A DNA stretch of 13,483 nucleotides. Source: Thermoplasmata archaeon. GTDB lineage: Archaea; Thermoplasmatota; Thermoplasmata; Thermoplasmatales; Thermoplasmataceae. Position numbers and translations under genes: made by a program. Shown here in pieces: positions 6,682 to 13,483 of this stretch (positions within the stretch are counted from its first letter, which is position 1; each line of letters opens with the position of its first letter). The notes beneath the pieces are model-generated. The model saw only the letters and a list, made by a program, of their open reading frames with translations, made no database searches and was not told the origin of the DNA. The stretch covers positions 1-13,483 of the forward strand of contig JAKAAK010000058.1 of assembly GCA_021797025.1 (NCBI GenBank), in the 5' to 3' direction.

Positions 6682-6697
6682 CATAAATAATATTTTA
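6682..6697 (-). promoter_or_regulatory. TATA-like region for the histidine phosphatase gene
   Basis: The minus-strand run AAAATATTATTTATGA is centred about 26 bases before the ATG at 6663, and there is no Shine-Dalgarno. This suggests a leaderless transcript. Confidence 0.5.
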
Positions 6698-6756
6698 GAT
6701 ATTTACCCTTGCCATGAAGTGAAAAACCTCAGTACTAAATAATTATTAAATAATCT

Positions 6757-6849
6757 ATGATTGATATTCGTCCTGCGTTCATAATGTGCTTTATCATAAT
6801 ATCTGGGGCACTTGTATTATCCATGTTCAGTGGAAAGGAGAATAGATGA
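6757..6849 (+). CDS. Possible 30-aa single-helix membrane peptide
   Basis: A short frame from ATG 6757 to TGA 6847-6849 reads MIDIRPAFIMCFIIISGALV then LSMFSGKENR. It has a short polar N-terminus, a helix-length hydrophobic run (about residues 7-24) and a polar, charged C-terminal end, the usual plan of a one-pass small membrane protein. An AT-rich stretch (ACTAAATAAT, 6734-6743) lies 14-23 bases upstream, slightly close for a TATA box. It fills the divergent gap between the phosphatase gene and purC. I do not recognise it, and hydrophobic short frames arise by chance in AT-rich DNA, so this is only a candidate. Confidence 0.3.
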   Translation: MIDIRPAFIMCFIIISGALVLSMFSGKENR

Positions 6850-6916
6850 GTTTTCGAACACTCTTCCGGACACCAGTATTGAAAGAAAACCGGTGTTATA
6901 TTTGAATTAATTGGAT

Positions 6917-6926
6917 AAAATTATAT
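6917..6926 (+). promoter_or_regulatory. TATA-like box for purC
   Basis: AAAATTATAT lies 22-31 bases before the purC ATG (6948), the distance expected for a leaderless archaeal mRNA. Confidence 0.5.
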
Positions 6927-6947
6927 CCGTATTAACTATTTACAGGT

Positions 6948-7832
6948 ATGGAGCTGTTACGAAAAGGCAAGGTTAAGGATGTTTATGACGATGGCGATAG
7001 TCTGATATTCAAATTTTCTGACAGAATTTCTGTGTTTGACAAAATTATTCCGTCGGCCATCCCGCATAAGGGAGAATCACTCTGCAGAACCTCTAATTAT
7101 TGGTACGGGGTGGCAACATCGATAGGTATTGATACCGACATGATAGAGTTGATATCAGATTCAGAAATGAGGGTAAAAAAATACCGGCAGCTCGACCACG
7201 GATACCCGTTTTTTTCAAATTTCATGGTTCCCCTGGAATTCATTACACGCTATTACCTTGCAGGCTCCCTGTTTGATAGAATAAAATCGGGGGAAATTGA
7301 TTATCATTCTATCGGATTCAAGAACATGCCTGAATACGGAGAAAAATTACCTGACCCTTTCTTCGAGGTTTCTACCAAGTTTGAAAAATTTGACAGGTAC
7401 TTGAATACTGGAGAAGCACTGGAAATTTCAGGACTGAGTCTCAGTGAGCTTTATGACATAAGAGAAATAATTTACAGAATAGACAGAAGGATAAATAGTT
7501 CAGTAGAATCCAGAGGGCTTTTACATGCCGATGGGAAAAAGGAGTTTGCCCTGGGCATGGATAGAAAACCTGTTATTATAGATACATTTGGTACGCTGGA
7601 CGAGGATAGGTTCTGGGATAAAAACGATTACGATAATGGCCAGATAAATGAACTGAGCAAAGAAATGGTAAGACAGTATTACCGTGAATCCGGTTATCAT
7701 AAAAAATTATTTGATGCAAGGGAGAAACATACAAAAGAGCCGGATATAGGGCCCCTACCTGAAAATATGATTAAAACAGTTTCAGATCTTTACGTGCAAA
7801 TGTATGAAAAAATAACCGGTATGAAATGGTAA
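6948..7832 (+). CDS. purC: SAICAR synthetase (phosphoribosylaminoimidazole-succinocarboxamide synthase)
   Basis: Joins aspartate to CAIR using ATP to make SAICAR in de novo purine synthesis, in the cytoplasm. At 294 aa it matches the longer, yeast- and plant-like form of the family. The N-terminus has LLRKGKVKDVYDDGDSLIFKF, the ATP-grasp-like glycine/lysine loop, followed by SDRISVFDKIIPSAIPHKG (24-42), the most conserved family block. LEFITRYYLAGSLFD (96-110) and FFEVSTKFEKFD (138-149) form the substrate site. DGKKEFAL (195-202), IIDTFGTLDEDRFW (210-223) and LSKEMVRQYYRESG (236-249) are the usual C-terminal blocks. No other purine gene is visible beside it, so it appears to be a separate transcription unit with its own TATA-like box. 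Confidence 0.94.
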   Translation: MELLRKGKVKDVYDDGDSLIFKFSDRISVFDKIIPSAIPHKGESLCRTSNYWYGVATSIGIDTDMIELISDSEMRVKKYRQLDHGYPFFSNFMVPLEFITRYYLAGSLFDRIKSGEIDYHSIGFKNMPEYGEKLPDPFFEVSTKFEKFDRYLNTGEALEISGLSLSELYDIREIIYRIDRRINSSVESRGLLHADGKKEFALGMDRKPVIIDTFGTLDEDRFWDKNDYDNGQINELSKEMVRQYYRESGYHKKLFDAREKHTKEPDIGPLPENMIKTVSDLYVQMYEKITGMKW

Positions 7833-7843
7833 TAATTTTCTAT

Positions 7844-7897
7844 TGGCTTAATTCTGTCATGCTGGAGACACTATAGGTTAATCACGGAACTAAGCCA
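7844..7897 (+). other. Long-range inverted repeat after purC (possible RNA structure)
   Basis: TGGCTTAATTC (7844-7854) can pair with GAACTAAGCCA (7887-7897) over 11 positions with one mismatch, enclosing 32 bases that contain a smaller TGTC/GACA pairing. It begins 12 bases after the purC stop. It may be a structured 3' end or an independent RNA, but the helix is short. The rest of 7833-8051 shows only the promoter and ribosome-binding site of the next gene. Confidence 0.25.
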
Positions 7898-7990
7898 CTA
7901 TATATGAAGTTGAACATATCTCTTTAAATTAAAATCATGTATCCACCTCGGTATTAACAATGAATTTTCGTACCTACAGATAACTTATTA

Positions 7991-8001
7991 AGTTTATAAT
8001 T
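7991..8001 (+). promoter_or_regulatory. TATA-like box for the acyl-CoA synthetase gene
   Basis: AGTTTATAATT lies 51-61 bases before the chosen GTG start. Transcription starting about 26 bases downstream would leave a leader of roughly 30 bases, enough to include the GGAG ribosome-binding site at 8040. Confidence 0.4.
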
Positions 8002-8039
8002 CATATTCGATAAAGGAAATATAATTTCATGAATTGAAT

Positions 8040-8043
8040 GGAG
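8040..8043 (+). promoter_or_regulatory. Shine-Dalgarno GGAG favouring the GTG start at 8052
   Basis: GGAG (within GGAGATG) begins 12 bases before GTG 8052, nearly the same register as the citrate synthase site (13 bases). It lies downstream of the other possible start, TTG 8034, and so cannot serve that codon. Confidence 0.45.
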
Positions 8044-8051
8044 ATGGCAAT

Positions 8052-9737
8052 GTGGAATATTCAAACAATGAAGAAGAATTTGATAAATTAGTTGAGAAAT
8101 CTTATCCATCTGAAACTAGAAGGCACATAAATATACCTAATATTAGTATATACGAGGCCTTTAGACTGTCTGCAGAAAGGTACCGTGATAATATTGCCAT
8201 AGATTTTATCGGAACTAAAATCAGTTATGGAAATCTGAAAAATGAAATTGAACAGGCATCAGCATTTTTAAATAATACCGGCATTCATCAGGATGACCGT
8301 TTAACACTCATGCTTCCAAACTTACCCCAGTACGTTGTATTTTTCATGGCAGCAGCGAAACTTGGGATTACCGTTGTACAGATGAATCCGCTTTATACTA
8401 CCACGGAAATAGAATATGAACTCAAAGATTCCGGGTCAAGAAATATTGTTATAATGGCCAGTTCCCTGAAGAAAGTTATGCCTTTGAAGGCCAAGCTTCT
8501 GGACAACATTATAATCGTTGGAGTAGATGATTATCTTTCACCAGGTAAAGCCTTTCTGTTTAAACTGGTAGATAAAGAAAATAATATAAAAATACAGCAA
8601 GAAAGTGGAATTATCAGATATAAGCATGGAATTCCCGGCACGACTGCGGAGAATGCCAAAATCGACCCTTCCAGTAGTGCTGCGCTCCTACAGTATACAG
8701 GCGGAACAACAGGGGTCCCAAAGGCAGCCACTCTCACCCACAGAAATTTGCTTGCCAATGCAAACCAGCTTATAGAATGGTTCCCTGAAGATTTTAAAGA
8801 GAAAATATCCTATCTTGCATCTATCCCATATTTCCATGTATACGGCATGATGACGGCTATGCTGACACCATTGTTACAGGGTTCAGAACTTATTATCATT
8901 CCGGATCCAAGAAATCAGAAAATGATACTGAATACAATTAGAAAAAAGAAGCCCACAGCATTTCCAGGAATACCTACCATGTACCATGGCATTATTAATT
9001 ATCCCAGAGTTGAAAAATACGGTATAGATAATATTAAACTCTGCATTTCAGGCGCTATGCCGCTACCCCAGGAAATTCAGAAGAAATTCGAGGATATAAC
9101 AGGCGGCACACTTGTTGAAGGCTATGGATTAAGTGAATGCTCTCCGGTTACAAATATATCTCCTCTACAATCAGAGTATAAGAGTAAAAGAAGGCAGGGA
9201 TCAATAGGTTTACCACTTCCTGATACCTATGAAAAAATAGTCGATGTGAATGATGGTGTTACAGAGCTTCCACCTGGAAAAGAAGGGGAATTGCTCATAA
9301 AAGGGCCCCAGGTTATGATGGGGTACTGGAACAGGCCTGAAGAGAATAAATCAACTCTTACAGACGGGTGGCTTCATACAGGTGATATTGCCAAAATGGA
9401 TAATGATGGTTATTTCTATATAGTTGATAGAAAGAAAGACCTTATCATAGCGGGAGGTTATAACATATATCCAAGAGAGATAGAAGAGGTCTTATATGAA
9501 AATCCTAAAGTCTCAGAATGTGCTGTCATAGGAATTCCCCATGCGCACAGGGGTGAAACCGTGAAGGCCTTCATAGTTCCATCAGATATAAGCCTCACCG
9601 AGGAGGAAGTAAAGAAATATTGCATGGAAAAGCTTTCCGTTTATAAAATACCAAAAATTATAGAATTCAGGGACAGTTTACCATTAACACTTGTAGGGAA
9701 AATAGATAAAAAGGCCCTGAGAAACGAAAAAAAATAA
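8052..9737 (+). CDS. Long-chain fatty acyl-CoA synthetase (AMP-forming, FadD-like)
   Basis: Activates a carboxylic acid, probably a long-chain fatty acid, with ATP and coenzyme A through an acyl-adenylate. From GTG 8052 it has 561 residues. Motifs in order are the P-loop YTGGTTGVPK (215-224), LTHRN (228-232), VEGYGLSECSPV (355-366), the HTGD motif at 442-445, the hinge region VDRKKDLIIAGGYNIYPREIEEVL (458-481) and the catalytic lysine in VGKIDKKALR (548-557, Lys550). The P-loop is followed by Ala where FadD enzymes usually have Gly. No ATG is in frame near the 5' end: TTG 8034 (567 aa) and GTG 8052 are the only nearby choices, and GGAG supports GTG. The Etf-FixC genes elsewhere in the window would fit later acyl-CoA oxidation, but they are not linked in an operon. 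The exact chain length is not readable from sequence. Confidence 0.93.
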   Translation: MEYSNNEEEFDKLVEKSYPSETRRHINIPNISIYEAFRLSAERYRDNIAIDFIGTKISYGNLKNEIEQASAFLNNTGIHQDDRLTLMLPNLPQYVVFFMAAAKLGITVVQMNPLYTTTEIEYELKDSGSRNIVIMASSLKKVMPLKAKLLDNIIIVGVDDYLSPGKAFLFKLVDKENNIKIQQESGIIRYKHGIPGTTAENAKIDPSSSAALLQYTGGTTGVPKAATLTHRNLLANANQLIEWFPEDFKEKISYLASIPYFHVYGMMTAMLTPLLQGSELIIIPDPRNQKMILNTIRKKKPTAFPGIPTMYHGIINYPRVEKYGIDNIKLCISGAMPLPQEIQKKFEDITGGTLVEGYGLSECSPVTNISPLQSEYKSKRRQGSIGLPLPDTYEKIVDVNDGVTELPPGKEGELLIKGPQVMMGYWNRPEENKSTLTDGWLHTGDIAKMDNDGYFYIVDRKKDLIIAGGYNIYPREIEEVLYENPKVSECAVIGIPHAHRGETVKAFIVPSDISLTEEEVKKYCMEKLSVYKIPKIIEFRDSLPLTLVGKIDKKALRNEKK

Positions 9738-9848
9738 TCCAATCTTTATAATTATACAAAGTTCATCACTCCTAGTCACATTTTTATCGTAATTGTATAA
9801 GAACGGCATTTAAAATATTTAAAGTGCAAACTATTTTGTCTTATTATA

Positions 9849-9962
9849 ATGCTACTTCTTATTGAACATTTTTTGGAACCTATCACTGCATTTATAATCT
9901 TTATCCATCTTCCTGAATTCATATTTTTAGACATAATTTATGTGCTGAAACAATCTGAATAG
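9849..9962 (+). CDS. Possible 37-aa hydrophobic peptide
   Basis: A short frame from ATG 9849 to TAG 9960-9962 reads MLLLIEHFLEPITAFIIFIH then LPEFIFLDIIYVLKQSE. It is hydrophobic with scattered acidic residues and lacks a clean membrane-helix boundary. An AT-rich run (9809-9824) ends 24 bases upstream at TATA distance, which is the main support. I do not recognise it, and chance is a likely explanation. The rest of 9738-10012 holds a TTTTT run (9781-9785) that may end the acyl-CoA synthetase transcript and the promoter of the next gene. Confidence 0.2.
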   Translation: MLLLIEHFLEPITAFIIFIHLPEFIFLDIIYVLKQSE

Positions 9963-9980
9963 GAAGTCTATAATCGTAGA

Positions 9981-9991
9981 AAGTATAATAT
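9981..9991 (+). promoter_or_regulatory. TATA-like box for the 227-aa membrane protein gene
   Basis: AAGTATAATAT lies 22-32 bases before the GTG at 10013. With no Shine-Dalgarno in between, it supports a leaderless mRNA beginning at or near that GTG. Confidence 0.5.
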
Positions 9992-10012
9992 ATTAATTTT
10001 CAATGGATAAAT

Positions 10013-10696
10013 GTGGAATACACATACAGGGATGGTAAAATATATCAAGATGATACAGAAATTTACGAGGTTAAGGCAAATTCGTCAAATCTTGGTGCAA
10101 AATCTATAGAAATTTCAAATGTTTCTGGTCTGCAAAGTATTTACATTGATAAAGCACCTGGTGGTTATAAGGTTAGTCAGGGTTCCATGGAAATGGGAAC
10201 TATTTCAAGGAATCTTGCAATGAATTACAATGGACGAAATTATTCACTGAGTAGACCATATCAGGATGGGGATACAAGGAAAATGGACATTAAATCTGAC
10301 GATTCAAAAATAGGAACACTGACCTTTGGACCAGGTTCACTTACAGGTGTATATGATTTTATGAATGATGAGATTCCAGTAATTGTGTATATGAGTGTGA
10401 TGTCTCCATATATAAGAACTGCATATGGAAATCCAGGTGGACAGGGAACGGCAGCTGAACAGAGGAGAAATATGTACAGGATGCCACGTATATATGCTAT
10501 ACTTTCCAATGTTGTATTTCTTATTGCAATAATACTGATTTTGGCATCCGGTTATCTTGGTATACCTTCATTATATGATTTTGTCATTCTAATAGTGGTT
10601 ATAGTTTTTTCTTTCGTTATCAGAGCAATTGGACGCAAGAAATATATGGAGGAACACAAAAATGATGATGAAAACGGAATGAATAAGAATTTATAA
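10013..10696 (+). CDS. Uncharacterised protein with two C-terminal membrane helices
   Basis: A 227-aa protein that I do not recognise. Residues 1 to about 135 are polar, Gly/Ser/Tyr-rich and patterned like beta strands (for example GYKVSQGSMEMGTISRNLA, then IGTLTFGPGSLTGVYDF), with no cysteine. A Gly-rich linker (NPGGQGTAAEQRR, 140-152) leads to two membrane helices near 160-180 and 188-205, then a basic and acidic tail. This suggests a soluble beta domain held at the membrane. The beta pattern loosely recalls LURP-one/tubby-like domains, which is only an impression. The GTG start is the only ATG, GTG or TTG start between the upstream in-frame stop (9986-9988) and the conserved-looking body. 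It is 21 bases upstream of elp3 on the same strand, so the two may share a transcript. Confidence 0.8.
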   Translation: MEYTYRDGKIYQDDTEIYEVKANSSNLGAKSIEISNVSGLQSIYIDKAPGGYKVSQGSMEMGTISRNLAMNYNGRNYSLSRPYQDGDTRKMDIKSDDSKIGTLTFGPGSLTGVYDFMNDEIPVIVYMSVMSPYIRTAYGNPGGQGTAAEQRRNMYRMPRIYAILSNVVFLIAIILILASGYLGIPSLYDFVILIVVIVFSFVIRAIGRKKYMEEHKNDDENGMNKNL

Positions 10697-10700
10697 TTAT
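10691..10700 (+). promoter_or_regulatory. Possible TATA box for elp3 inside the end of the preceding gene
   Basis: TTATAATTAT lies 18-27 bases before the elp3 ATG and overlaps the stop of the previous gene. It would allow separate leaderless expression of elp3. No clear Shine-Dalgarno precedes that ATG, which slightly favours this over pure read-through. Confidence 0.3.
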
Positions 10701-10717
10701 AAACAATAATGATTTAG

Positions 10718-12265
10718 ATGGATTTTTACGAGGAAATCACCTCAGAAATAGTTAAGGGCAATATCAAAACCAAGGAACAACTTCAGAAAGAGAAGTTATT
10801 ATTATCAAAAAAATTTAATCTTGATGTGGTACCAAGTGATGTGGAAATACTCAATTATGGTAATAACAGAAAATTTGTCCAGCTCCTGCGAAAAAAGCCT
10901 ACCAGGACGGTTTCAGGCGTTGCCGTGGTAGCGGCTATGACCTCACCGGAGGCATGCCCTCACGGGAAATGTATATTCTGCCCGGGAGGTATTGATTCAA
11001 ATTCTCCACAATCGTATACAGGCTACGAACCATCTGCCCTCAGGGGTAAAAATAACTATTACGATTCTTATAATATTACATTCAATAGATTAAAGCAGCT
11101 GGAAACGATTGGGCATGATACAAGCAAGGTCGATCTTATTGTGATGGGTGGGACATTCACCGCAAGAAGCCAGATGTATCAGGAAACCTTTGTTAAAGGA
11201 TGCCTTGACGGGATGAATAAGAATGTGTCAAATAGCCTGCAGGAATCCATAATGGAAAACGAAACTTCCTCAAGAAGATGCATAGGAATGACCATTGAAA
11301 CTAAGCCAGACTGGTTCAATGAGAGAGAAATAGATGAAGCCCTTTCATACGGCACAACAAAGGTTGAGCTGGGCATACAGGTACTAAACGATGCAATATT
11401 GCGTCTTAACAGAAGGGGCCACGGAATTGAAGAAATAGTCAGGTCCACACAAATGGCAAGAGACGCAGGATTTAAAATGCTCTATCATTTAATGCCAGGT
11501 ATGTACGGTTCTTCCTATAAAGAAGATATAAAAAGCTTTGATATGGCGATGAATGATGATAGATTCAGACCAGATATGCTCAAAATATATCCCACACTGG
11601 TTGTTAAAAATACAGCACTGTATATGTACTGGAAAGCAGGAAAGTACATGCCGTATGACACTCAAAAAGTTGTACAGATGGCAACATATTTCATGAAAAA
11701 TATGCCACCATGGGTCAGAGTTATGAGAATGCAGAGAGATATCCCTGTGAATTTTATAGATGCCGGGGTTAAAAGAAGTGATTTGCACAACCTTGTTGAT
11801 AATGAGTTGAGAAATAGAGGAATAAAAACCATGGAAATCAGAAGTCGGGAAGTGGGTATTACAAAGGATTCATTCCATAACGATTACTCCCTAATAAGAA
11901 GAAATTACAGGGCAGCGGATGGGGATGAAATATTTCTTTCCTATGAAAATTCCAAAAAAGATATAATAGGATATCTGAGATTGAGAATGCCATCGGAATT
12001 TGCACACAGGAAGGAAATTATGGGTTCCTCAGTTATCAGGGAAATAAAGGTAATGGGAAATATCGTACCAATAGGTGAGGAATCATCAGAAAACTGGCAG
12101 CATCATGGTTTTGGCAAAAAACTTCTTGAGGAAGCAGAAAAGATATCCCTGGAAGAATACGATAAAAAGAGAATTATTGTTATAAGCGGTATAGGCGTAA
12201 GAAATTATTTTAGAAAGTATGGATATGAAAGATTAGGGCCATACATGGCAAAGGAACTGACATGA
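10718..12265 (+). CDS. elp3: Elp3 family tRNA-uridine-34 modification enzyme (radical SAM + GNAT)
   Basis: A 515-aa archaeal Elp3. Residues about 65-370 are the radical SAM domain, with the 4Fe-4S cysteines Cys80, Cys85 and Cys88 in ACPHGKCIFCPGG (Cx4Cx2C), VMGGTFTAR (142-150), TIETKPDWF (192-200), KVELGIQVLND (215-225) and YHLMPGMYGSS (256-266). Residues about 378-515 are an acetyltransferase (GNAT) domain, with IREIKVMGNIVPIG (440-453), the acetyl-CoA loop QHHGFGKKLLEEAE (461-474) and RNYFRKYGYERLGPYM at the end. Elp3 uses acetyl-CoA and S-adenosylmethionine to start the carboxymethyl modification of wobble uridine 34 in tRNA. Archaea have Elp3 without the other eukaryotic Elongator subunits. 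All key motifs look intact. It may be cotranscribed with the membrane protein gene 21 bases upstream, whose link to tRNA modification is unknown. Confidence 0.95.
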   Translation: MDFYEEITSEIVKGNIKTKEQLQKEKLLLSKKFNLDVVPSDVEILNYGNNRKFVQLLRKKPTRTVSGVAVVAAMTSPEACPHGKCIFCPGGIDSNSPQSYTGYEPSALRGKNNYYDSYNITFNRLKQLETIGHDTSKVDLIVMGGTFTARSQMYQETFVKGCLDGMNKNVSNSLQESIMENETSSRRCIGMTIETKPDWFNEREIDEALSYGTTKVELGIQVLNDAILRLNRRGHGIEEIVRSTQMARDAGFKMLYHLMPGMYGSSYKEDIKSFDMAMNDDRFRPDMLKIYPTLVVKNTALYMYWKAGKYMPYDTQKVVQMATYFMKNMPPWVRVMRMQRDIPVNFIDAGVKRSDLHNLVDNELRNRGIKTMEIRSREVGITKDSFHNDYSLIRRNYRAADGDEIFLSYENSKKDIIGYLRLRMPSEFAHRKEIMGSSVIREIKVMGNIVPIGEESSENWQHHGFGKKLLEEAEKISLEEYDKKRIIVISGIGVRNYFRKYGYERLGPYMAKELT

Positions 12266-12473
12266 TATCCCCACCGGTTATACTTCTTAATATGAATAAT
12301 TATTGAATCTCTATAGCAACAATTCCAGAGCTAGCGGACATATCTTGAATAAGAACAATTCTGAAACGTTGAATTTTCTCACCTTATTTAAAAATATAAT
12401 GAGATATTATAAACAGTTTTCTTCTTAAGGATATTACTATCAAGAATCGTTAAATTTCCATGGACCACCATAG

Positions 12474-13130
12474 TTATTTCCAGTTTTTCCACTGATTAAG
12501 ATAACCTTCTGACATGTTTCTCAATTCCTTAACATCTTTTTCCGGCAGTACATTAACCTTCCCACATAGTTTAGCGAGGATGAAAATATGAGCAGATTTT
12601 TCCAGAACCTGGGCTGCTATAACCGCACGTTCCATATCACTACCAACGGTTACAGCCCCGTGATTTTTCATTATTGTTGCATTGTTTGTATCAAGACCTT
12701 TTACTACTTTATCTGCTAGTTCCTGTGTACCTGTAATTGCATATTCTGAAACATTAACACCGTTTCCCAGAATCATTGCAGTGTCCTCAGTTATAGGAGG
12801 TATTTTATCATCTGTTACAGATAGCACCGATGAATATACAGAATGTGTGTGTACTATTGCATTGACATCCGGCCGTTTCTTATAGATGGCATAATGCATC
12901 AATCTCTCACTGGATGGAGCAAGTTTTCCTTCGATTACGCTACCATTTATATCAGTTATTACCATGTCTTCCGGTTTACTCTTCTCATAATTTGTACCAC
13001 TGGGTGTAATTGCGATATTCCCATCATGGCATTTAATACTGATATTGCCCCAGGAACCCACAGTTAAATTTCCTTTAACCATTTCCCTGCAGGCATTTAA
13101 AACAATATTCCTTTCATTTTCATAATTCAT
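12474..13130 (-). CDS. Class II aldolase/adducin family protein (L-fuculose-phosphate aldolase-like)
   Basis: A 218-aa cytoplasmic zinc enzyme. The phosphate and substrate loops are GSWGNISIK (25-33) and ITPSGTNYE (41-49). APSSERLMH (71-79) contains the general acid/base Glu75. VHTHSVYSS (93-101) supplies zinc ligands His94 and His96, and MKNHGAVTVG (154-163) supplies His157. All catalytic positions of bacterial FucA are therefore kept, at the usual length. The family also includes L-ribulose-5-phosphate epimerase and methylthioribulose-1-phosphate dehydratase, so the physiological substrate is uncertain; FucA-like cleavage to dihydroxyacetone phosphate and an aldehyde is the default guess. 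The ATG at 13130 lies 20-30 bases after a clear TATA box. It follows the universal stress protein gene by 38 bases on the same strand and converges with elp3. The gap 12266-12473 shows nothing I can call. Confidence 0.9.
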   Translation of the reverse strand: MNYENERNIVLNACREMVKGNLTVGSWGNISIKCHDGNIAITPSGTNYEKSKPEDMVITDINGSVIEGKLAPSSERLMHYAIYKKRPDVNAIVHTHSVYSSVLSVTDDKIPPITEDTAMILGNGVNVSEYAITGTQELADKVVKGLDTNNATIMKNHGAVTVGSDMERAVIAAQVLEKSAHIFILAKLCGKVNVLPEKDVKELRNMSEGYLNQWKNWK

Positions 13131-13149
13131 TTTAATTGATTGCCACCGA

Positions 13150-13160
13150 TTATAAAATAT
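13150..13160 (-). promoter_or_regulatory. TATA box for the class II aldolase gene
   Basis: Minus-strand ATATTTTATAA lies 20-30 bases before the ATG at 13130 and downstream of the universal stress protein stop. It is the clearest TATA-like box in the window and implies the aldolase has its own leaderless mRNA. Confidence 0.6.
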
Positions 13161-13168
13161 TTGTTCAG

Positions 13169-13483
13169 CTATTTTTTGATAAGAATTGCATCTGTGTCAG
13201 GATCCTTGATGAGAAGTTTAATATCTGATGTCATTCTATAATTCTGGGATTTTCTGGTCCCCACAACTATACAATCTGGACTCTCCGTTCTGATATAACT
13301 GCCTATTTCTTCCTTGATACCACTATGTTCACCGGATTTTATAATGGTAATGTCAAGTTTATTTTCAGAGAGCATGCCGGGATTGTTCATGAGCATTTTA
13401 AAGCCATGTGTCGGTGTCCTGTCATATTTTCTCAAATCATAAATTGTTACATGAGAACCATAGGTTCTTGCTATCAACATGGC
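13169..13483 (-). CDS. Universal stress protein (UspA family), C-terminal part only
   Basis: The frame is open to the right edge (codon GCC at 13483-13481), so the ATG at 13480 is probably internal and the start lies outside the window. The visible 104 residues match the second half of a UspA domain: the end of helix 1 and strand 2 (LIARTYGSHVTIYDLR), a dimer-side strand and helix (LDITIIKSGEHSGIKEEIGSYI), then the core strand SPDCIVVGTRKS and the final DTDAILIKK. In ATP-binding Usp proteins VVG is followed by a Gly-rich loop, G-x2-G-x9-G-S/T. Here the loop (TRKSQNYRMTSDIKLLIK) has lost those glycines, so this is probably a non-ATP-binding type. Its role is unknown; members are commonly induced under stress. 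Confidence 0.8.
   Translation of the reverse strand, partial: AMLIARTYGSHVTIYDLRKYDRTPTHGFKMLMNNPGMLSENKLDITIIKSGEHSGIKEEIGSYIRTESPDCIVVGTRKSQNYRMTSDIKLLIKDPDTDAILIKK

Noticed and set aside
8034..8051. TTG 8034 as the acyl-CoA synthetase start
   Set aside because: It has no upstream Shine-Dalgarno, and GGAG at 8040 is placed to serve GTG 8052. It remains possible and would add six residues.
9749..9801. TATACAA / TTGTATA inverted repeat after the acyl-CoA synthetase gene
   Set aside because: Seven AT-rich base pairs far apart are expected by chance in DNA of this composition.
12266..12473. Gap between elp3 and the aldolase gene, searched for RNA genes and small frames
   Set aside because: Only a small palindrome (AATAATTATT), a twice-repeated AACAATTC and an 11-codon frame are present; none is convincing.

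Overview
The window looks like a chromosomal segment of an archaeon, most probably one of the Thermoplasmatales (Ferroplasma, Acidiplasma, Cuniculiplasma, Picrophilus or Thermoplasma type). The evidence is a low-GC sequence rich in ATA, AGA and AGG codons, a fused electron-transfer flavoprotein (Etf), an archaeal Elp3, an archaeal-length citrate synthase, and AT-rich TATA-like boxes about 20-30 bases before most start codons, as expected for leaderless mRNAs. The assignment to order is inference; I cannot name a species.

Layout, left to right. At 1-2462 (minus strand) lies an electron-transfer operon: a fused Etf beta-alpha protein followed, with an 8-base overlap, by a FixC/ETF-quinone-oxidoreductase-like flavoprotein that runs off the left edge. 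At 2575-3309 (minus) is an unrecognised six-helix membrane protein with a CPAC motif in a membrane segment. A divergent intergenic region with three copies of a 10-base repeat separates it from a plus-strand pair: a two-CBS-domain protein and citrate synthase, 1 base apart. Next, at 5141-6035, comes a cysteine-synthase-family gene split by a one-base frameshift. It converges on a histidine phosphatase (6052-6663, minus), and a perfect 14-bp inverted repeat lies across the junction.

From 6757 to 12265 everything is on the plus strand: a possible 30-aa membrane peptide, purC (purine synthesis), a long-chain acyl-CoA synthetase, a possible 37-aa peptide, an unrecognised protein with two C-terminal membrane helices, and Elp3 (tRNA wobble-uridine modification). 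At the right end, on the minus strand, are a class II aldolase of the L-fuculose-phosphate aldolase family and the C-terminal part of a universal stress protein whose start lies outside the window.

Functionally this is mostly core metabolism: acyl-CoA activation, Etf-linked electron transfer towards quinone, the citric-acid-cycle entry step, cysteine and purine synthesis, and tRNA modification. I see no mobile element, CRISPR array, rRNA or tRNA. No intergenic stretch exceeds 300 bases. The least ordinary items are the frameshifted cysteine synthase, the hairpin between convergent genes, the fused Etf with a beta-subunit loop like that of bifurcating Etfs and an Arg-to-Lys change at a flavin site, the CPAC membrane protein, and the candidate operators at 2548-2562 and 3316-3392.
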